The notes below the pieces were generated by a model. That model was not told the origin of the DNA. It did no database searches and saw only the letters and a program-made list of their open reading frames with translations. DNA of 41,165 nucleotides from positions 1 through 41,165 of the forward strand of contig JACCXK010000219.1 of NCBI GenBank assembly GCA_013697055.1. The letters are read 5' to 3'. This document shows positions 7,447-15,914 of the stretch, piece after piece. The first letter of the stretch is position 1. Each line of letters opens with the position of its first letter. The DNA is from Alphaproteobacteria bacterium. Its GTDB lineage: Bacteria > Pseudomonadota > Alphaproteobacteria > Micropepsales > Micropepsaceae. The position numbers and the translations under genes were made by a program.

Positions 7447-9507
7447 ATGTCCCGTTCCAAGTCATCCCTGGTCCTTCTATGCGGCGCACTGGCGCTTGCC
7501 GTGCCGGCATGGGCCGCCGGCGCCCAGCTGGGCACATGGGGCGTCGACCTCAGCGGCATGGACAAGTCAGTGGCGCCCGGCGACGATTTTTTCCGCCATG
7601 TGAACGGCAAGTATCTCGCCACCATCACCATCCCGCCGGACCGGTCCAGCATCGGTTCCTTCCAGCAGTTGCAGATTTTGAGCGAGGAGCGGCTCAAGAC
7701 CATCGTCAATGATCTGGCGGCCAAGCCGGAATCCGCGCTGGCGCCGGAAGAAAAGAAACTGCGCGATTTGTTCGACACGTTCACCGATACCGCGGCGATC
7801 GATGCGGCGGGGCTGAAGCCGGCGCAGAAGGACCTGGATTACCTGAACGGGTTGCAGAGTTTGCCGGACGTGGCGCGCGCCATGGCCTCGGTGAAGCTCT
7901 CCACCGCCAGCATCTACAATATCGGCATCGGGGTGGACGACAAGAATCCCGACAATTACTCGGTCAATCTTTCGCAGGGCGGGCTGGGCCTGCCGGACCG
8001 TGACTATTACCTCAAGGACGATGCGGAGATCGTCAAGACGCGCGAGGCTTATCGCAAATATCTCGCCGAGATGATGGACCTGGCCGGCATGAGCGACAGC
8101 GCGGCGCGCGCCGATCGCGTTCTGGCGCTGGAAACCGAAATCGCCAAGGTATCCTGGAACCGCGCCGACCGCCGCGATGCCGACAAGATCTACAATCCCA
8201 TGCCGGTCTCATCGCTGAAGACCCTGGCGCCGGAATTTCCCTGGGACAATTTCCTTTCCGAAACCCGCATTCCCATGACGCGGTCGGGCAGCGAACGCCA
8301 GGTGATCGTGGCGGAGAAGACCGCCTTCGGGCTGCTGGCGAAGATTTTCGTCGCCACGCCGGTCTCCACCTGGCGCGATTACCTGGTGGTGCATTACCTG
8401 CATACTTTCTCGGCCTATCTGCCCAAGAAGTTCGACGACCGGGATTTCGCCTTCTATGGCACCGTGTTGTCGGGCCGCACCCAGCAGCTGGACCGCAAGA
8501 CCCGCGGCGTGCATTTGCTGGACAACCTGCTGGGCGAGGCGCTGGGCAAGCTCTATGTCGCGCGGTACTTCCCGCCGGAGTCCAAGGCCAAGGCCGACCT
8601 GTTGGTCTCCAACCTCCTGAAAGCCTATGAAGCCGACATCAACACCCTGACCTGGATGACGCCGGCCACCCGCGCCAAGGCGCTAGACAAGCTGCACCGC
8701 TTCACCCCCAAGATCGGCTATCCCACCAAGTGGCGCGACTATTCAGACTTCCAGGTGGTGCGCGGCGACATGATCGCCGATGTGCAGGCCGGCACGCTCT
8801 ATGAATGGAACCGCGATCTTGCCCGCATCAACCAGCCGGTGGACAAGAGCGAGTGGGGCATGACGCCATCCACCATCAACGCCTATTACAATCCCTCCTT
8901 CAACGAGATCGTGTTCCCCGCCGCCATCCTGCAGGCGCCTTTCTTTGATGCCAAGGCCGACGATGCGGTGAATTACGGCGCCATCGGCGCGGTGATCGGC
9001 CATGAGATCAGCCATGGCTTTGACGACCAGGGCAGCAAATACGACGGCAAGGGCGTGTTCCAGGACTGGTGGACCAAGGAGGATCGCGCCGCGTTCGACG
9101 AACGCACCAAGGCGCTGGTGAAACAGTATGACGGCTATTACCCGCTGCCCCAGACCGATCCGGAACTGCATGTCATCGGCCAGAACACGCTGGGCGAGAA
9201 CATCGCCGACAATGCGGGCCTTGCCATCGCGCTGAAGGCTTATCATTTGTCATTGCATGGCCGGAAGCCGCCGGTGTTGGATGGTTATACCGGCGACCAG
9301 CGCCTGTTCCTGTCCTTCGGCCAGGTGTGGCGCACGAAGATGCGCGAGAACGCCATCCGCACCCAGACCAGGTCGAATGAACATACGGTTGCGGAGTTCC
9401 GGGTGATTGGCCCCACCCGCAACATGGATTCCTGGTACGACGCTTTTGCCGTCAAGCCGGGGCAGAAATACTATCTGGCGCCCGCCGAGCGTGTTCACCT
9501 TTGGTGA
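7447..9507 (+). CDS. M13 (neprilysin-type) zinc metallopeptidase, exported
   Basis: 686 residues with a signal peptide (cleavage near VPAWAA), typical of bacterial PepO/neprilysin homologues. The N-terminal M13 domain starts at MDKSVAPGDDFFRHVNGKY. The catalytic domain carries NAYYNPSFNEIVFPAA, the zinc motif H519-E520-I-S-H523 in GHEISHGFDDQG, and GENIADNAGL with the third zinc ligand E584 and D588. The C-terminal AERVHLW is close to the usual M13 ending. It should cleave peptides in the periplasm. The start is behind CGGAGAATTGCC. A terminator overlaps its stop codon, so the transcription unit ends here. Confidence 0.95.
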   Translation: MSRSKSSLVLLCGALALAVPAWAAGAQLGTWGVDLSGMDKSVAPGDDFFRHVNGKYLATITIPPDRSSIGSFQQLQILSEERLKTIVNDLAAKPESALAPEEKKLRDLFDTFTDTAAIDAAGLKPAQKDLDYLNGLQSLPDVARAMASVKLSTASIYNIGIGVDDKNPDNYSVNLSQGGLGLPDRDYYLKDDAEIVKTREAYRKYLAEMMDLAGMSDSAARADRVLALETEIAKVSWNRADRRDADKIYNPMPVSSLKTLAPEFPWDNFLSETRIPMTRSGSERQVIVAEKTAFGLLAKIFVATPVSTWRDYLVVHYLHTFSAYLPKKFDDRDFAFYGTVLSGRTQQLDRKTRGVHLLDNLLGEALGKLYVARYFPPESKAKADLLVSNLLKAYEADINTLTWMTPATRAKALDKLHRFTPKIGYPTKWRDYSDFQVVRGDMIADVQAGTLYEWNRDLARINQPVDKSEWGMTPSTINAYYNPSFNEIVFPAAILQAPFFDAKADDAVNYGAIGAVIGHEISHGFDDQGSKYDGKGVFQDWWTKEDRAAFDERTKALVKQYDGYYPLPQTDPELHVIGQNTLGENIADNAGLAIALKAYHLSLHGRKPPVLDGYTGDQRLFLSFGQVWRTKMRENAIRTQTRSNEHTVAEFRVIGPTRNMDSWYDAFAVKPGQKYYLAPAERVHLW

Positions 9508-9529
9508 GCACGCTCTATTATTGCTTTTT
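9487..9529 (+). terminator. Rho-independent terminator embedded in the 3' end of the M13 gene
   Basis: GAGCGTGTTCACC (9487-9499) pairs with GGTGAGCACGCTC (9503-9515) over a TTT loop, with 12 normal pairs plus one G-T wobble. The T-rich tract TATTATTGCTTTTT follows (9516-9529). The TGA stop codon (9505-9507) lies inside the 3' arm, so the last codons of the peptidase encode part of the hairpin. Confidence 0.8.
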
Positions 9530-9648
9530 GGCGCGCGGACGCGCGCCGGGGCGCGTGCATCTGTGGTGAACGGATAGCGGTCGCCATGCGTATAGAGTGG
9601 TAACCCGGCAAGGCCTTCTGGCGGCCGCGTTCCCAACAAGGAACTTCA

Positions 9649-10710
9649 ATGGCCGCCGCTTTCATCAACCGCATCGCCACGGCCAATCCGCCGCACGACG
9701 TGCATGACACCTTCCTGCGCTTCGGCCGGCAGATGCTGCGCCATGACAATCGCCGCTCGGCCCTGTTCGACCGCATGGCGGAGCGCAGCGGCATTTCGCG
9801 GCGCTTCTCCTTTCTAGAACCGGGCGCACACGGCGCGGCGGTGGACGCTGAAGGCTTCTACAAGCTGGGCGCTTTCCCCGACACCGCAACACGGATGAAG
9901 AAGTTCGAAGCCTGCGCGCCGGGCCTGGCGGTGGAGGCGGTGGAGAAGCTTCTGGCGGGCGAAGACCGTTCGCGCATAACCCATGTCATTGTCACCAGCT
10001 GTACCGGCTTGTCGGCACCTGGCATCGATCTGGAATTGGTGGAACGCTGCGGCCTCAACCCGTCGGTCGAACGCACCATGGTCGGTTTCATGGGCTGCTA
10101 TGCCGCTATCAATGCGCTGAAGCTGGCGCGGCATATCGTGCGCTCGGAGCCTGGGGCGCGGGTGCTGGCGGTGAACCTGGAGCTCTGCACCCTGCATCTG
10201 CACGAGACCGACAATCTGGAGGAAATCCTCTCCTTCCTGTTGTTCGCCGATGGTTGCGCCGCTGCGTTGGTCAGTGCCGATCCGGTCGGCGTGGAGATGA
10301 CCTCGTTCCGCGCCGCGCTGGTGCCGGACACGCGCGAGCTGATCCGCTGGCATATCCGCGAGCAGGGTTTCGACATGGTGTTGTCGGGCGCAGTGCCCGG
10401 CGCCATTCGCACCGCCTTGTCGGAATCGCGTGACGACATACTGGGCGGCGCCAATGATATCGACCTGTGGGCAGTACATCCGGGTGGACGCACCGTGCTG
10501 GATGCGGTGGAGCAGGCTTTTGCCTTGCCGCCGGTGGCGCTGGCGGCGTCGCGCTCGGTGTTGAACGATTTCGGCAACATGTCGTCGGGCACGGTGATGT
10601 TCGTGCTGGACCGCATCATGCGCGAAGCGAATGCCGGACAACGCGGCTGCGCCATGTCCTTCGGCCCTGGCCTGGTGGCCGAGACCATGATGTTCCGCAT
10701 GGCGGCGTGA
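9649..10710 (+). CDS. Type III polyketide synthase (chalcone/stilbene synthase family)
   Basis: 353 residues, standard length. The Cys-His-Asn triad is complete: C118 in VTSCTGLSAPGIDLE, H277 in WAVHPGGRTVLDAVE and N310 in FGNMSSGTVMFVLD. The homodimeric cytoplasmic enzyme condenses an acyl-CoA starter with malonyl-CoA to give pyrones, resorcinols or phloroglucinols. Bacterial relatives next to methyltransferase and flavoprotein genes (Srs-type in Streptomyces) make methylated alkylresorcinols and quinones, so a phenolic lipid or alkylpyrone is the default guess. The start has an AAGGAA site. The stop codon overlaps the ATG of the methyltransferase by one base, so the genes are coupled. Confidence 0.95.
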   Translation: MAAAFINRIATANPPHDVHDTFLRFGRQMLRHDNRRSALFDRMAERSGISRRFSFLEPGAHGAAVDAEGFYKLGAFPDTATRMKKFEACAPGLAVEAVEKLLAGEDRSRITHVIVTSCTGLSAPGIDLELVERCGLNPSVERTMVGFMGCYAAINALKLARHIVRSEPGARVLAVNLELCTLHLHETDNLEEILSFLLFADGCAAALVSADPVGVEMTSFRAALVPDTRELIRWHIREQGFDMVLSGAVPGAIRTALSESRDDILGGANDIDLWAVHPGGRTVLDAVEQAFALPPVALAASRSVLNDFGNMSSGTVMFVLDRIMREANAGQRGCAMSFGPGLVAETMMFRMAA

Positions 10711-11381
10711 TGCGGGTACTGGTCCCGGAAATCCTGGATCATCTGGCGCCGGACGATCCGCGCGCCCTGCGCTCCCGCCGCGACCTGGCGCGGATCAACT
10801 GGGTGATGTGCCAGGCTGCGATCATGGCCAATACGTTGGCGGATTTTCCGGCGCCTAAAACGATCGCGGATATTGGCGGCGGCGATGGCCGCTTTCTGCT
10901 GTCGGTGGCGCGGCGGCTGGTGAAACGCTGGCCCGGCGTGAAGCTTGTGATCCTCGACCAGCAGGCGATTGTCAGCACCGAGACGCAGAGCAAGTTCGCG
11001 GCGCTGGGCTGGGACTGCGCGGCGATGCAGGGCGACATTTTCCAGACCTTGCCGCAGATCGCGCCCGACATCGTCACCGTCAACCTGTTCCTGCATCATC
11101 TGGAGGACGCGGCGCTGGCGCGATTGCTGGCATTGGTAGCCCGCCGCGCCAAAGGTTTCGCCGCCTGCGAACCGCGCCGTTCTGCTTTTGCCTTGCTCGC
11201 ATCGCATCTGGTGTTTGCGCTGGGCGCCAATGACGTGACCCGTCATGACGCGGTGGCCAGCGTGCGCGCCGGGTTCCGCGATAGCGAGTTGTCGCATCTG
11301 TGGCCGCAGGCCGGGGCCTGGCGGCTGGGCGAACAAGCTGCATTTCCTTTCACCCACGTGTTTAAAGCCCATGCGATATGA
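10710..11381 (+). CDS. Class I SAM-dependent methyltransferase of the type III PKS operon
   Basis: 223 residues from the ATG at 10710, which shares its A with the stop codon of the PKS gene. The SAM-binding motif I is ADIGGGDGRF at about residues 53-62. It is followed by VKLVILDQQ (motif II acidic end), an AAMQGDIF loop and VNLFLHHLEDAALARLL. The N-terminal helical part and the C-terminal FPFTHVFKA resemble small-molecule methyltransferases. It most likely methylates the phenolic or pyrone product of the adjacent synthase on O or C; which atom cannot be told. The last 11 bases overlap the FAD oxidoreductase gene. Confidence 0.88.
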   Translation: MRVLVPEILDHLAPDDPRALRSRRDLARINWVMCQAAIMANTLADFPAPKTIADIGGGDGRFLLSVARRLVKRWPGVKLVILDQQAIVSTETQSKFAALGWDCAAMQGDIFQTLPQIAPDIVTVNLFLHHLEDAALARLLALVARRAKGFAACEPRRSAFALLASHLVFALGANDVTRHDAVASVRAGFRDSELSHLWPQAGAWRLGEQAAFPFTHVFKAHAI

Positions 11382-12489
11382 CGCACTGATCATCGGCTCA
11401 GGTCCGGCCGGCTCCTCCGCCGCGCGGCTGTTGGCGCAGGCTGGCTGGCGCGTGGCGCTGGTGGAGAAGGCTGAGTTTCCCCGCCGCAAAGTGTGTGGCG
11501 AGTTCATTTCCGCCACCACCATGCCGGTGCTGAAGGATTGCGGCGTCGCCGTGCCCTTCATCGCCGCCGCGGGGCCGCTGGTGACGCGGGTGGGCATCTA
11601 TGCCGGCAAGGCGATGCTGGCGGCGCCGCGCGAACAATCCTGGGGCCGGGCGCTGGGCCGCGAGCATCTGGACGTGATGCTGCGCGATGCCGCGCGGACG
11701 GCGGGCGCCGAACTGTTCGCGCCCATGGAAGTCACCGCCGTGACACGCGATGGCGATGGCTTCCTCGGCACGCTGGATGACGGCCGCAGCATCGCCGCCC
11801 GCACCGTGATCGCCGCCTGTGGCTCGTGGAACACCAAGGGCGTTTTTGCGGTGCCGCTGGACGCGCCATCACCGTCGGACCTGTTCGCCTTCAAGGCGCA
11901 TTTTTCCGGCGGCGCTCTGCCGGACGGGCTGATGCCGCTTTTGGCCTTTCCCGGCGGCTATGGCGGGCTGGTGCACACGGATGAGGGCCGCATCTCCCTG
12001 TCCTGTTGCATCCGGCGCGATGCCATGACGGCGGCGCGCGCCCGGCATGGCGGCAAGGCGGCGGAGGCGGTGCTGGCGCATATCATGGAAACCACCCGGG
12101 GCGTGCAGGCGGCGCTGGGCGATGCCGGCCTGCAGGGCCATTTCCTCTCCACCGGGCCGATCCATCCGGGCATCCGCGCCCGCTTTTCGGACGGCATCTA
12201 TTTCACCGGCAATATCGCAGGCGAGGCCCATCCGGTGATCGCCGAAGGCATCAGCATGGCGATCCAGTCTTCCGGCTTGCTGGCCAAGCTGCTGATCGCC
12301 CATCGCGGCGAAACCTATGCGAAAGAGTGGAAGAAGCGTTTCGCACCCCGCATCCGCGCCGCGTCGGTCTTCGCGCATTTGGCGATGCGCGCACCCACCC
12401 GCTTTGCCAGTCTGACGGCGATCCGCGCCATGCCCGGATTGCTGGGACTGGGCGCGCGGCTGTCCGGCAAGGCGCCTATTTCAGCCTGA
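11371..12489 (+). CDS. FAD-dependent oxidoreductase (geranylgeranyl-reductase / aromatic hydroxylase fold)
   Basis: 372 residues from the ATG at 11371, overlapping the methyltransferase gene by 11 bases. The N-terminus has the dinucleotide motif GSGPAGSSAARLLA (residues 9-22), then VALVEKAEFPRRKVCGEFIS, the CGE pattern typical of the geranylgeranyl-reductase-like p-hydroxybenzoate-hydroxylase superfamily. The second FAD motif is GIYFTGNIAGEAHPVIAEGIS. In related type III PKS operons such flavoproteins hydroxylate the phenolic ring; reduction of a prenyl or polyene chain is the alternative. Its last 14 bases overlap the convergent chalcone-isomerase-like gene. Confidence 0.9.
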   Translation: MRYDALIIGSGPAGSSAARLLAQAGWRVALVEKAEFPRRKVCGEFISATTMPVLKDCGVAVPFIAAAGPLVTRVGIYAGKAMLAAPREQSWGRALGREHLDVMLRDAARTAGAELFAPMEVTAVTRDGDGFLGTLDDGRSIAARTVIAACGSWNTKGVFAVPLDAPSPSDLFAFKAHFSGGALPDGLMPLLAFPGGYGGLVHTDEGRISLSCCIRRDAMTAARARHGGKAAEAVLAHIMETTRGVQAALGDAGLQGHFLSTGPIHPGIRARFSDGIYFTGNIAGEAHPVIAEGISMAIQSSGLLAKLLIAHRGETYAKEWKKRFAPRIRAASVFAHLAMRAPTRFASLTAIRAMPGLLGLGARLSGKAPISA

Positions 12490-13009
12490 GCAGCTTGTTG
12501 CGCAGGGAGGGGCTGGATGTATTGGGGAGCAGCCAGAGGCCGAAGAAATCCTTGGCATAGACATTGTCGATGCTGCCGGTCGGCGCGCCGTTGTGGAAGA
12601 AGGCGATCGGCTTGCCGGGGATATACAGCGCCATCAGCCGGTCACCCGCCTTCACCGGCGGATAGACCTTGTTCAGTTGCGGCGTCAGCTTGGCGATCTC
12701 GGCATCGCCCAGCCCCGGATCGACGTGCTTCATTTCCTTGATGGTGCGTTCGGTCAGGTCGGAGGTGTCGAAGCCCATGCCATAGGTGATTTCCATGGCT
12801 GAGGGCGCCTCCATCGACCAGCCGGCGGCATCGGTCCAGAAGCGGGCGTTATAGGCATTGATGAAAAGGAAATTCATATGGCCTTCGCCATAGGGCTTGT
12901 CGGCCTTGATGGTGCCGGCGATCTCGGGCGGAGCGGCCAGCGCCGACTTCGATACCAAAAGTGAAGCTGCGCCGAGCAGAAGCATCAGAAGGGCGAATTT
13001 GCGGTTCAT
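12476..13009 (-). CDS. Exported chalcone-isomerase-like protein (Chalcone_3 type)
   Basis: 177 residues with a signal peptide (cleavage near SALAAP). The mature part matches the bacterial chalcone-isomerase-like family: FINAYNARFWTDAAG, MEITYGMGFDTSDLTERTIKEM, VKAGDRLMALYIPGKPIAFF and the ending FFGLWLLPNTSSPSLRNKLL. Plant chalcone isomerase cyclises chalcones. Bacterial members of this branch are mostly exported, with no proven reaction, and catalysis should not be assumed. It converges on the type III PKS operon and overlaps its last gene by 14 bp, so the two units could interfere in transcription. The start at 13009 has weak spacing but gives the signal peptide directly. Confidence 0.85.
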   Translation of the reverse strand: MNRKFALLMLLLGAASLLVSKSALAAPPEIAGTIKADKPYGEGHMNFLFINAYNARFWTDAAGWSMEAPSAMEITYGMGFDTSDLTERTIKEMKHVDPGLGDAEIAKLTPQLNKVYPPVKAGDRLMALYIPGKPIAFFHNGAPTGSIDNVYAKDFFGLWLLPNTSSPSLRNKLLRLK

Positions 13010-13065
13010 CGGCTTCCCACTTTGGCGATTTTTTGGTCTAGTGGTGGAAAATAAGGGGAAACGGG

Positions 13066-14178
13066 ATGCGGCTCAAGCACGTGGCTCTGACCAGCCTGAT
13101 ACTGCTGGCCCCCGCACCCGCGCTGGCGGCGAAATACATCATGTATGTCGGCAGCTACACCGCCGGCACGTCCAAGGGCATCTACGCCTGGCGGTTCGAC
13201 AGCAAGGACGGCAGCCTGTCCTCGCTGGGACTGATGGCGGAAACGCCGCAGCCAGCGCATGTCTGGATCGCGCCCAATGGCAAGACGCTCTATGCCGTGA
13301 ACTGGGAGACGGTCGGCGGGGTCAGCGCCTATCACATCGATGCAAAAACCGGCGCGCTGACGTTCCTCAACAAGACCTCGGCGCATGGCGCCCAGCCCAA
13401 CCAGGTGGTGGTGGATCCGAGCGGCAGGATCGCGGTGACGGTGAATTATACCAGCGGGTCGCTGGCGGCTTACAAGCTGGAGCCGGATGGCAAGCTGGGC
13501 GAAGCATTCTATGTTAATCAGCACACCGGCAAGCCGCTGTCGCCCAAGCAGCCGGGCCCCAAGCAGCACGGCATCCAGTTCAGCAAGGACAACAAGTTCA
13601 TGTTCATTGCCGACCTGGGGCTGGACCGGGTTTACAGCTACCACTTCGACGCCACCGCGCCGTCGATCACGCCGGCCGATCCGCCTTATGTGAACACCCA
13701 TGCCGGGGCCGGCCCGCGCCGCATCCAGATGTCGCCGGACGGCAAGTTTCTGTATGTCGATCACGAGACGGATTCCGAAGTCGGCGTCTATGCTATCGAT
13801 GGCGGCAAACTGACGGAGATCCAGGTGCTGCCCACGGTGCCGGAAGACGCCAAAGCCAAGAACACCACCGCTGAATTGGTGATTTCGGCCGACGGCAGAA
13901 ACCTCTATGTCGGCAATCGCGGCCATGACAGCGTGGCGGTGTTCGCCATCGACAAGAAGACCGGCATGCTGACCTCGAAGGAAAATGTCCCCTCGGGCGG
14001 ACGCACGCCGCGCAATCTGCGGATAGATCCCACCGGCAACTGGTTCTTCGCCGCCAACGAGAATGGCGGCAATGTCACCGAGTTCAAGATCGACCGGGCC
14101 AGCGGCCACATCACGCCCACCGGCGTCACGGTGCCGATCAACACGCCGGGCGGGATGGTTTTCCTGAAAGTGAAATAA
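13066..14178 (+). CDS. Exported lactonase-family beta-propeller protein (6-phosphogluconolactonase-like)
   Basis: 370 residues from the ATG at 13066 (AGGGGAAAC upstream) with a signal peptide ending near PALAAK. The mature chain is a seven-bladed propeller of the Lactonase (PF10282) family: YIMYVGSYTAGTSKGIYAW, AHVWIAPNGKTLYAVNWE, NQVVVDPSGRIAVTVNY, GPRRIQMSPDGKFLYV and RNLRIDPTGNWFFAANENGG. The blades repeat the S/DPxGxxL/FY pattern. Cytoplasmic relatives hydrolyse 6-phosphogluconolactone; exported ones probably act on unphosphorylated sugar lactones or are of other use. In this context it could open lactones produced by the PQQ dehydrogenase at 19568. It converges with the LamG gene with only 3 bp between stops. 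Confidence 0.9.
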   Translation: MRLKHVALTSLILLAPAPALAAKYIMYVGSYTAGTSKGIYAWRFDSKDGSLSSLGLMAETPQPAHVWIAPNGKTLYAVNWETVGGVSAYHIDAKTGALTFLNKTSAHGAQPNQVVVDPSGRIAVTVNYTSGSLAAYKLEPDGKLGEAFYVNQHTGKPLSPKQPGPKQHGIQFSKDNKFMFIADLGLDRVYSYHFDATAPSITPADPPYVNTHAGAGPRRIQMSPDGKFLYVDHETDSEVGVYAIDGGKLTEIQVLPTVPEDAKAKNTTAELVISADGRNLYVGNRGHDSVAVFAIDKKTGMLTSKENVPSGGRTPRNLRIDPTGNWFFAANENGGNVTEFKIDRASGHITPTGVTVPINTPGGMVFLKVK

Positions 14179-14181
14179 CTA

Positions 14182-14880
14182 CTACGGCACCTTGAGAAAC
14201 TCGCGCGGGCTGAGCGCGTGGTCGGTGAAACGCGCCTCCGCCACCGAACCCTTGAACCAGTTCACATGGTTCATCCGCACTCCTACCATCATGTGGCCCG
14301 CGCCATGCGGGGTGAAGGCGACATCGGCTTCGCCTTCCAGCACGCCGTTGACATACGAGCGATAGGTCTTGCCGTCATAACTTTGCGCCACCGCGTACCA
14401 CTGGTTGGCCGGATGGGTCTTGGTCGGATCGATCAGCGCCTTGCTGCCGGACGCGCTGTTGACGAAGGCGTCCAGCCACCACTGGCCGTCTTTCTGACGC
14501 ACCTCGAACATGAAGCGGGGGTTGGGATCGGAGACGCCGTTCGGGTTGGCGTCCAGGCCCGTCTTGGGATCGGTCTCGGCGATGTGCATCCAGCGTTGTT
14601 CCAGCGCACCGCCTTCGGGGCGGATGATGGCCTCGATGGTGAAGGTCTTGGCGCCGACCAGCGGACGGCTGGGGAAGAACAGGGCGGTATCGGCGCCGTT
14701 GAACTGCACCGCCTTGCCGACGGGCGAATCCACCAGCTGCGGCGCGCCTTCCACCTTCGGCACAATCCCGCCGATGCGCGACAGGTTGTTGAACTTCCAC
14801 GCCGTTTGCGCTGCCGCGGCGCCGGTGGAAATCGCCAGCACGCCCAAAAGCACGGCAAGCCGGATGCTGCACTTGCTCAT
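14182..14880 (-). CDS. Exported LamG / concanavalin A-like domain protein
   Basis: 232 residues. The start at 14880 is chosen because GGGGAG precedes it and a signal peptide follows (LAVLLGVLAISTGAAAAQ). The mature chain is one jelly-roll of the LamG/laminin-G-3 type: GKAVQFNGADTALFFPSRPL, KTFTIEAIIRP, NQWYAVAQSYDGKTYRSYVN and FKGSVAEARFTDHALSPREF. Such domains bind or, rarely, cleave polysaccharides. No other domain is attached, so it is probably a periplasmic carbohydrate-binding protein. It is divergent from the cupin-dehydratase operon (100 bp apart) and faces the lactonase gene tail to tail. Confidence 0.8.
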   Translation of the reverse strand: MSKCSIRLAVLLGVLAISTGAAAAQTAWKFNNLSRIGGIVPKVEGAPQLVDSPVGKAVQFNGADTALFFPSRPLVGAKTFTIEAIIRPEGGALEQRWMHIAETDPKTGLDANPNGVSDPNPRFMFEVRQKDGQWWLDAFVNSASGSKALIDPTKTHPANQWYAVAQSYDGKTYRSYVNGVLEGEADVAFTPHGAGHMMVGVRMNHVNWFKGSVAEARFTDHALSPREFLKVP

Positions 14881-14980
14881 AACATCTCCCCGGAACGTTC
14901 TTCTTTGGCGCCGACGTTGACGCTTAAGCCCCGGCGCTGCAATCTCCCGGCAACAAAAAACATTGGCGGGGAGTGGCTTA

Positions 14981-15910
14981 ATGAGATCGCTGGTTCTGGG
15001 ATTGGTGGCGCTTGCGCTGGGCACGACCAGTGTGCTGGCGCAGGCCGGCGGCGAGAAGGGCCCCGAACGCACCGTTTGGGCGGCGCACAAGGACACGCCC
15101 TATACCGGCGTCAACAAGCCGGTGACGCACGTCGCCGATATCCTGAAAGCCCATCAGGGCAAGCAAAGCTGGGATCAGCCCGTGATGCTGACCCGCGACT
15201 ATGACGGCCATTACATTTCCATGGCGCCGGGCGAGAAGACCAAGTGCCAGTTCTATGCCGATGACCGGGTGTTCGGCTGGATCCATAGCGGCCAGGTCAA
15301 GATCACGATTGATGGCCAGCAGCCTGTCACCGCTACCAAGGGCTATCTGTTCGATGTGGCGCCGCGCCTTGCCTATTGCATGGAGAATACCGGCACAGAG
15401 CCGGTGGTGTTCTACCGCTCCACACCAGCGGGCCAAGTGCCCTCCTATCCGGAAAACGAAACGCCCACGCCTGTCGCCGGCTATCATTATGACAAGGCCA
15501 AGATCACCTCGACCGGCGGCTATGAGGCGGGTAACCAGCCTTCGCTGGATTTCAATGCCTATGCCGCCGGCGGCGGCAAGAGCCGTGACTTCGCCATGGA
15601 TGGTCATACATCCGCGCACATCATCCGCGCCGGCGCCATCACCAAGCTGCCGCCGGACACAAGCTGGGGTCATTTCCACGAGAATATGGTGGAAGCCTGG
15701 GTGGTGATCGAAGGCCAACTCGATGTGTTGGTGACGGGTTACGGCATTGTACATGGCGAAACGGGCGATGTGATCCAGGCCAATGACACGCGCTGGCACC
15801 GGGCGACCTGCGCACCCAACACCGGTTCCTGCACGCGCCTGGCCATGACGCCGCGTCTGAAGGAAGGCCAGGTGCATTATTTCCAGACCGACCAGCCACC
15901 GGGTAACTGA
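14981..15910 (+). CDS. Exported two-domain cupin protein
   Basis: 309 residues from the ATG at 14981, preceded by GCGGGGAG; a TTG at 14963 is less likely. A signal peptide ends near SVLAQA. The first cupin barrel (about residues 70-150) has the fold pattern (FGWIHSGQVKITIDG, GYLFDVAPRLAYCMENTG) but lacks the usual His cluster. The second (about 210-300) has a good metal-binding motif, GHFHENMVEAWVVIEGQLDV, and RWHRATC. It is therefore a bicupin with probably one metal site, an isomerase, dioxygenase or sugar-acid-binding protein. It is the first gene of a plus-strand operon, five bases before the dehydratase. Confidence 0.85.
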   Translation: MRSLVLGLVALALGTTSVLAQAGGEKGPERTVWAAHKDTPYTGVNKPVTHVADILKAHQGKQSWDQPVMLTRDYDGHYISMAPGEKTKCQFYADDRVFGWIHSGQVKITIDGQQPVTATKGYLFDVAPRLAYCMENTGTEPVVFYRSTPAGQVPSYPENETPTPVAGYHYDKAKITSTGGYEAGNQPSLDFNAYAAGGGKSRDFAMDGHTSAHIIRAGAITKLPPDTSWGHFHENMVEAWVVIEGQLDVLVTGYGIVHGETGDVIQANDTRWHRATCAPNTGSCTRLAMTPRLKEGQVHYFQTDQPPGN

Positions 15911-15914
15911 GGGG

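Noticed and set aside
9530-9547. GGCGCGCG-GA-CGCGCGCC palindrome as a terminator
   Set aside because: No T-tract follows on either strand, and the true terminator lies just upstream at 9487-9529.
9649-13009. A bacterial flavonoid pathway
   Set aside because: A synthase of this family and an isomerase-fold protein do not show that chalcones are made. No ammonia lyase or CoA ligase gene is present, so only the weaker association is reported.
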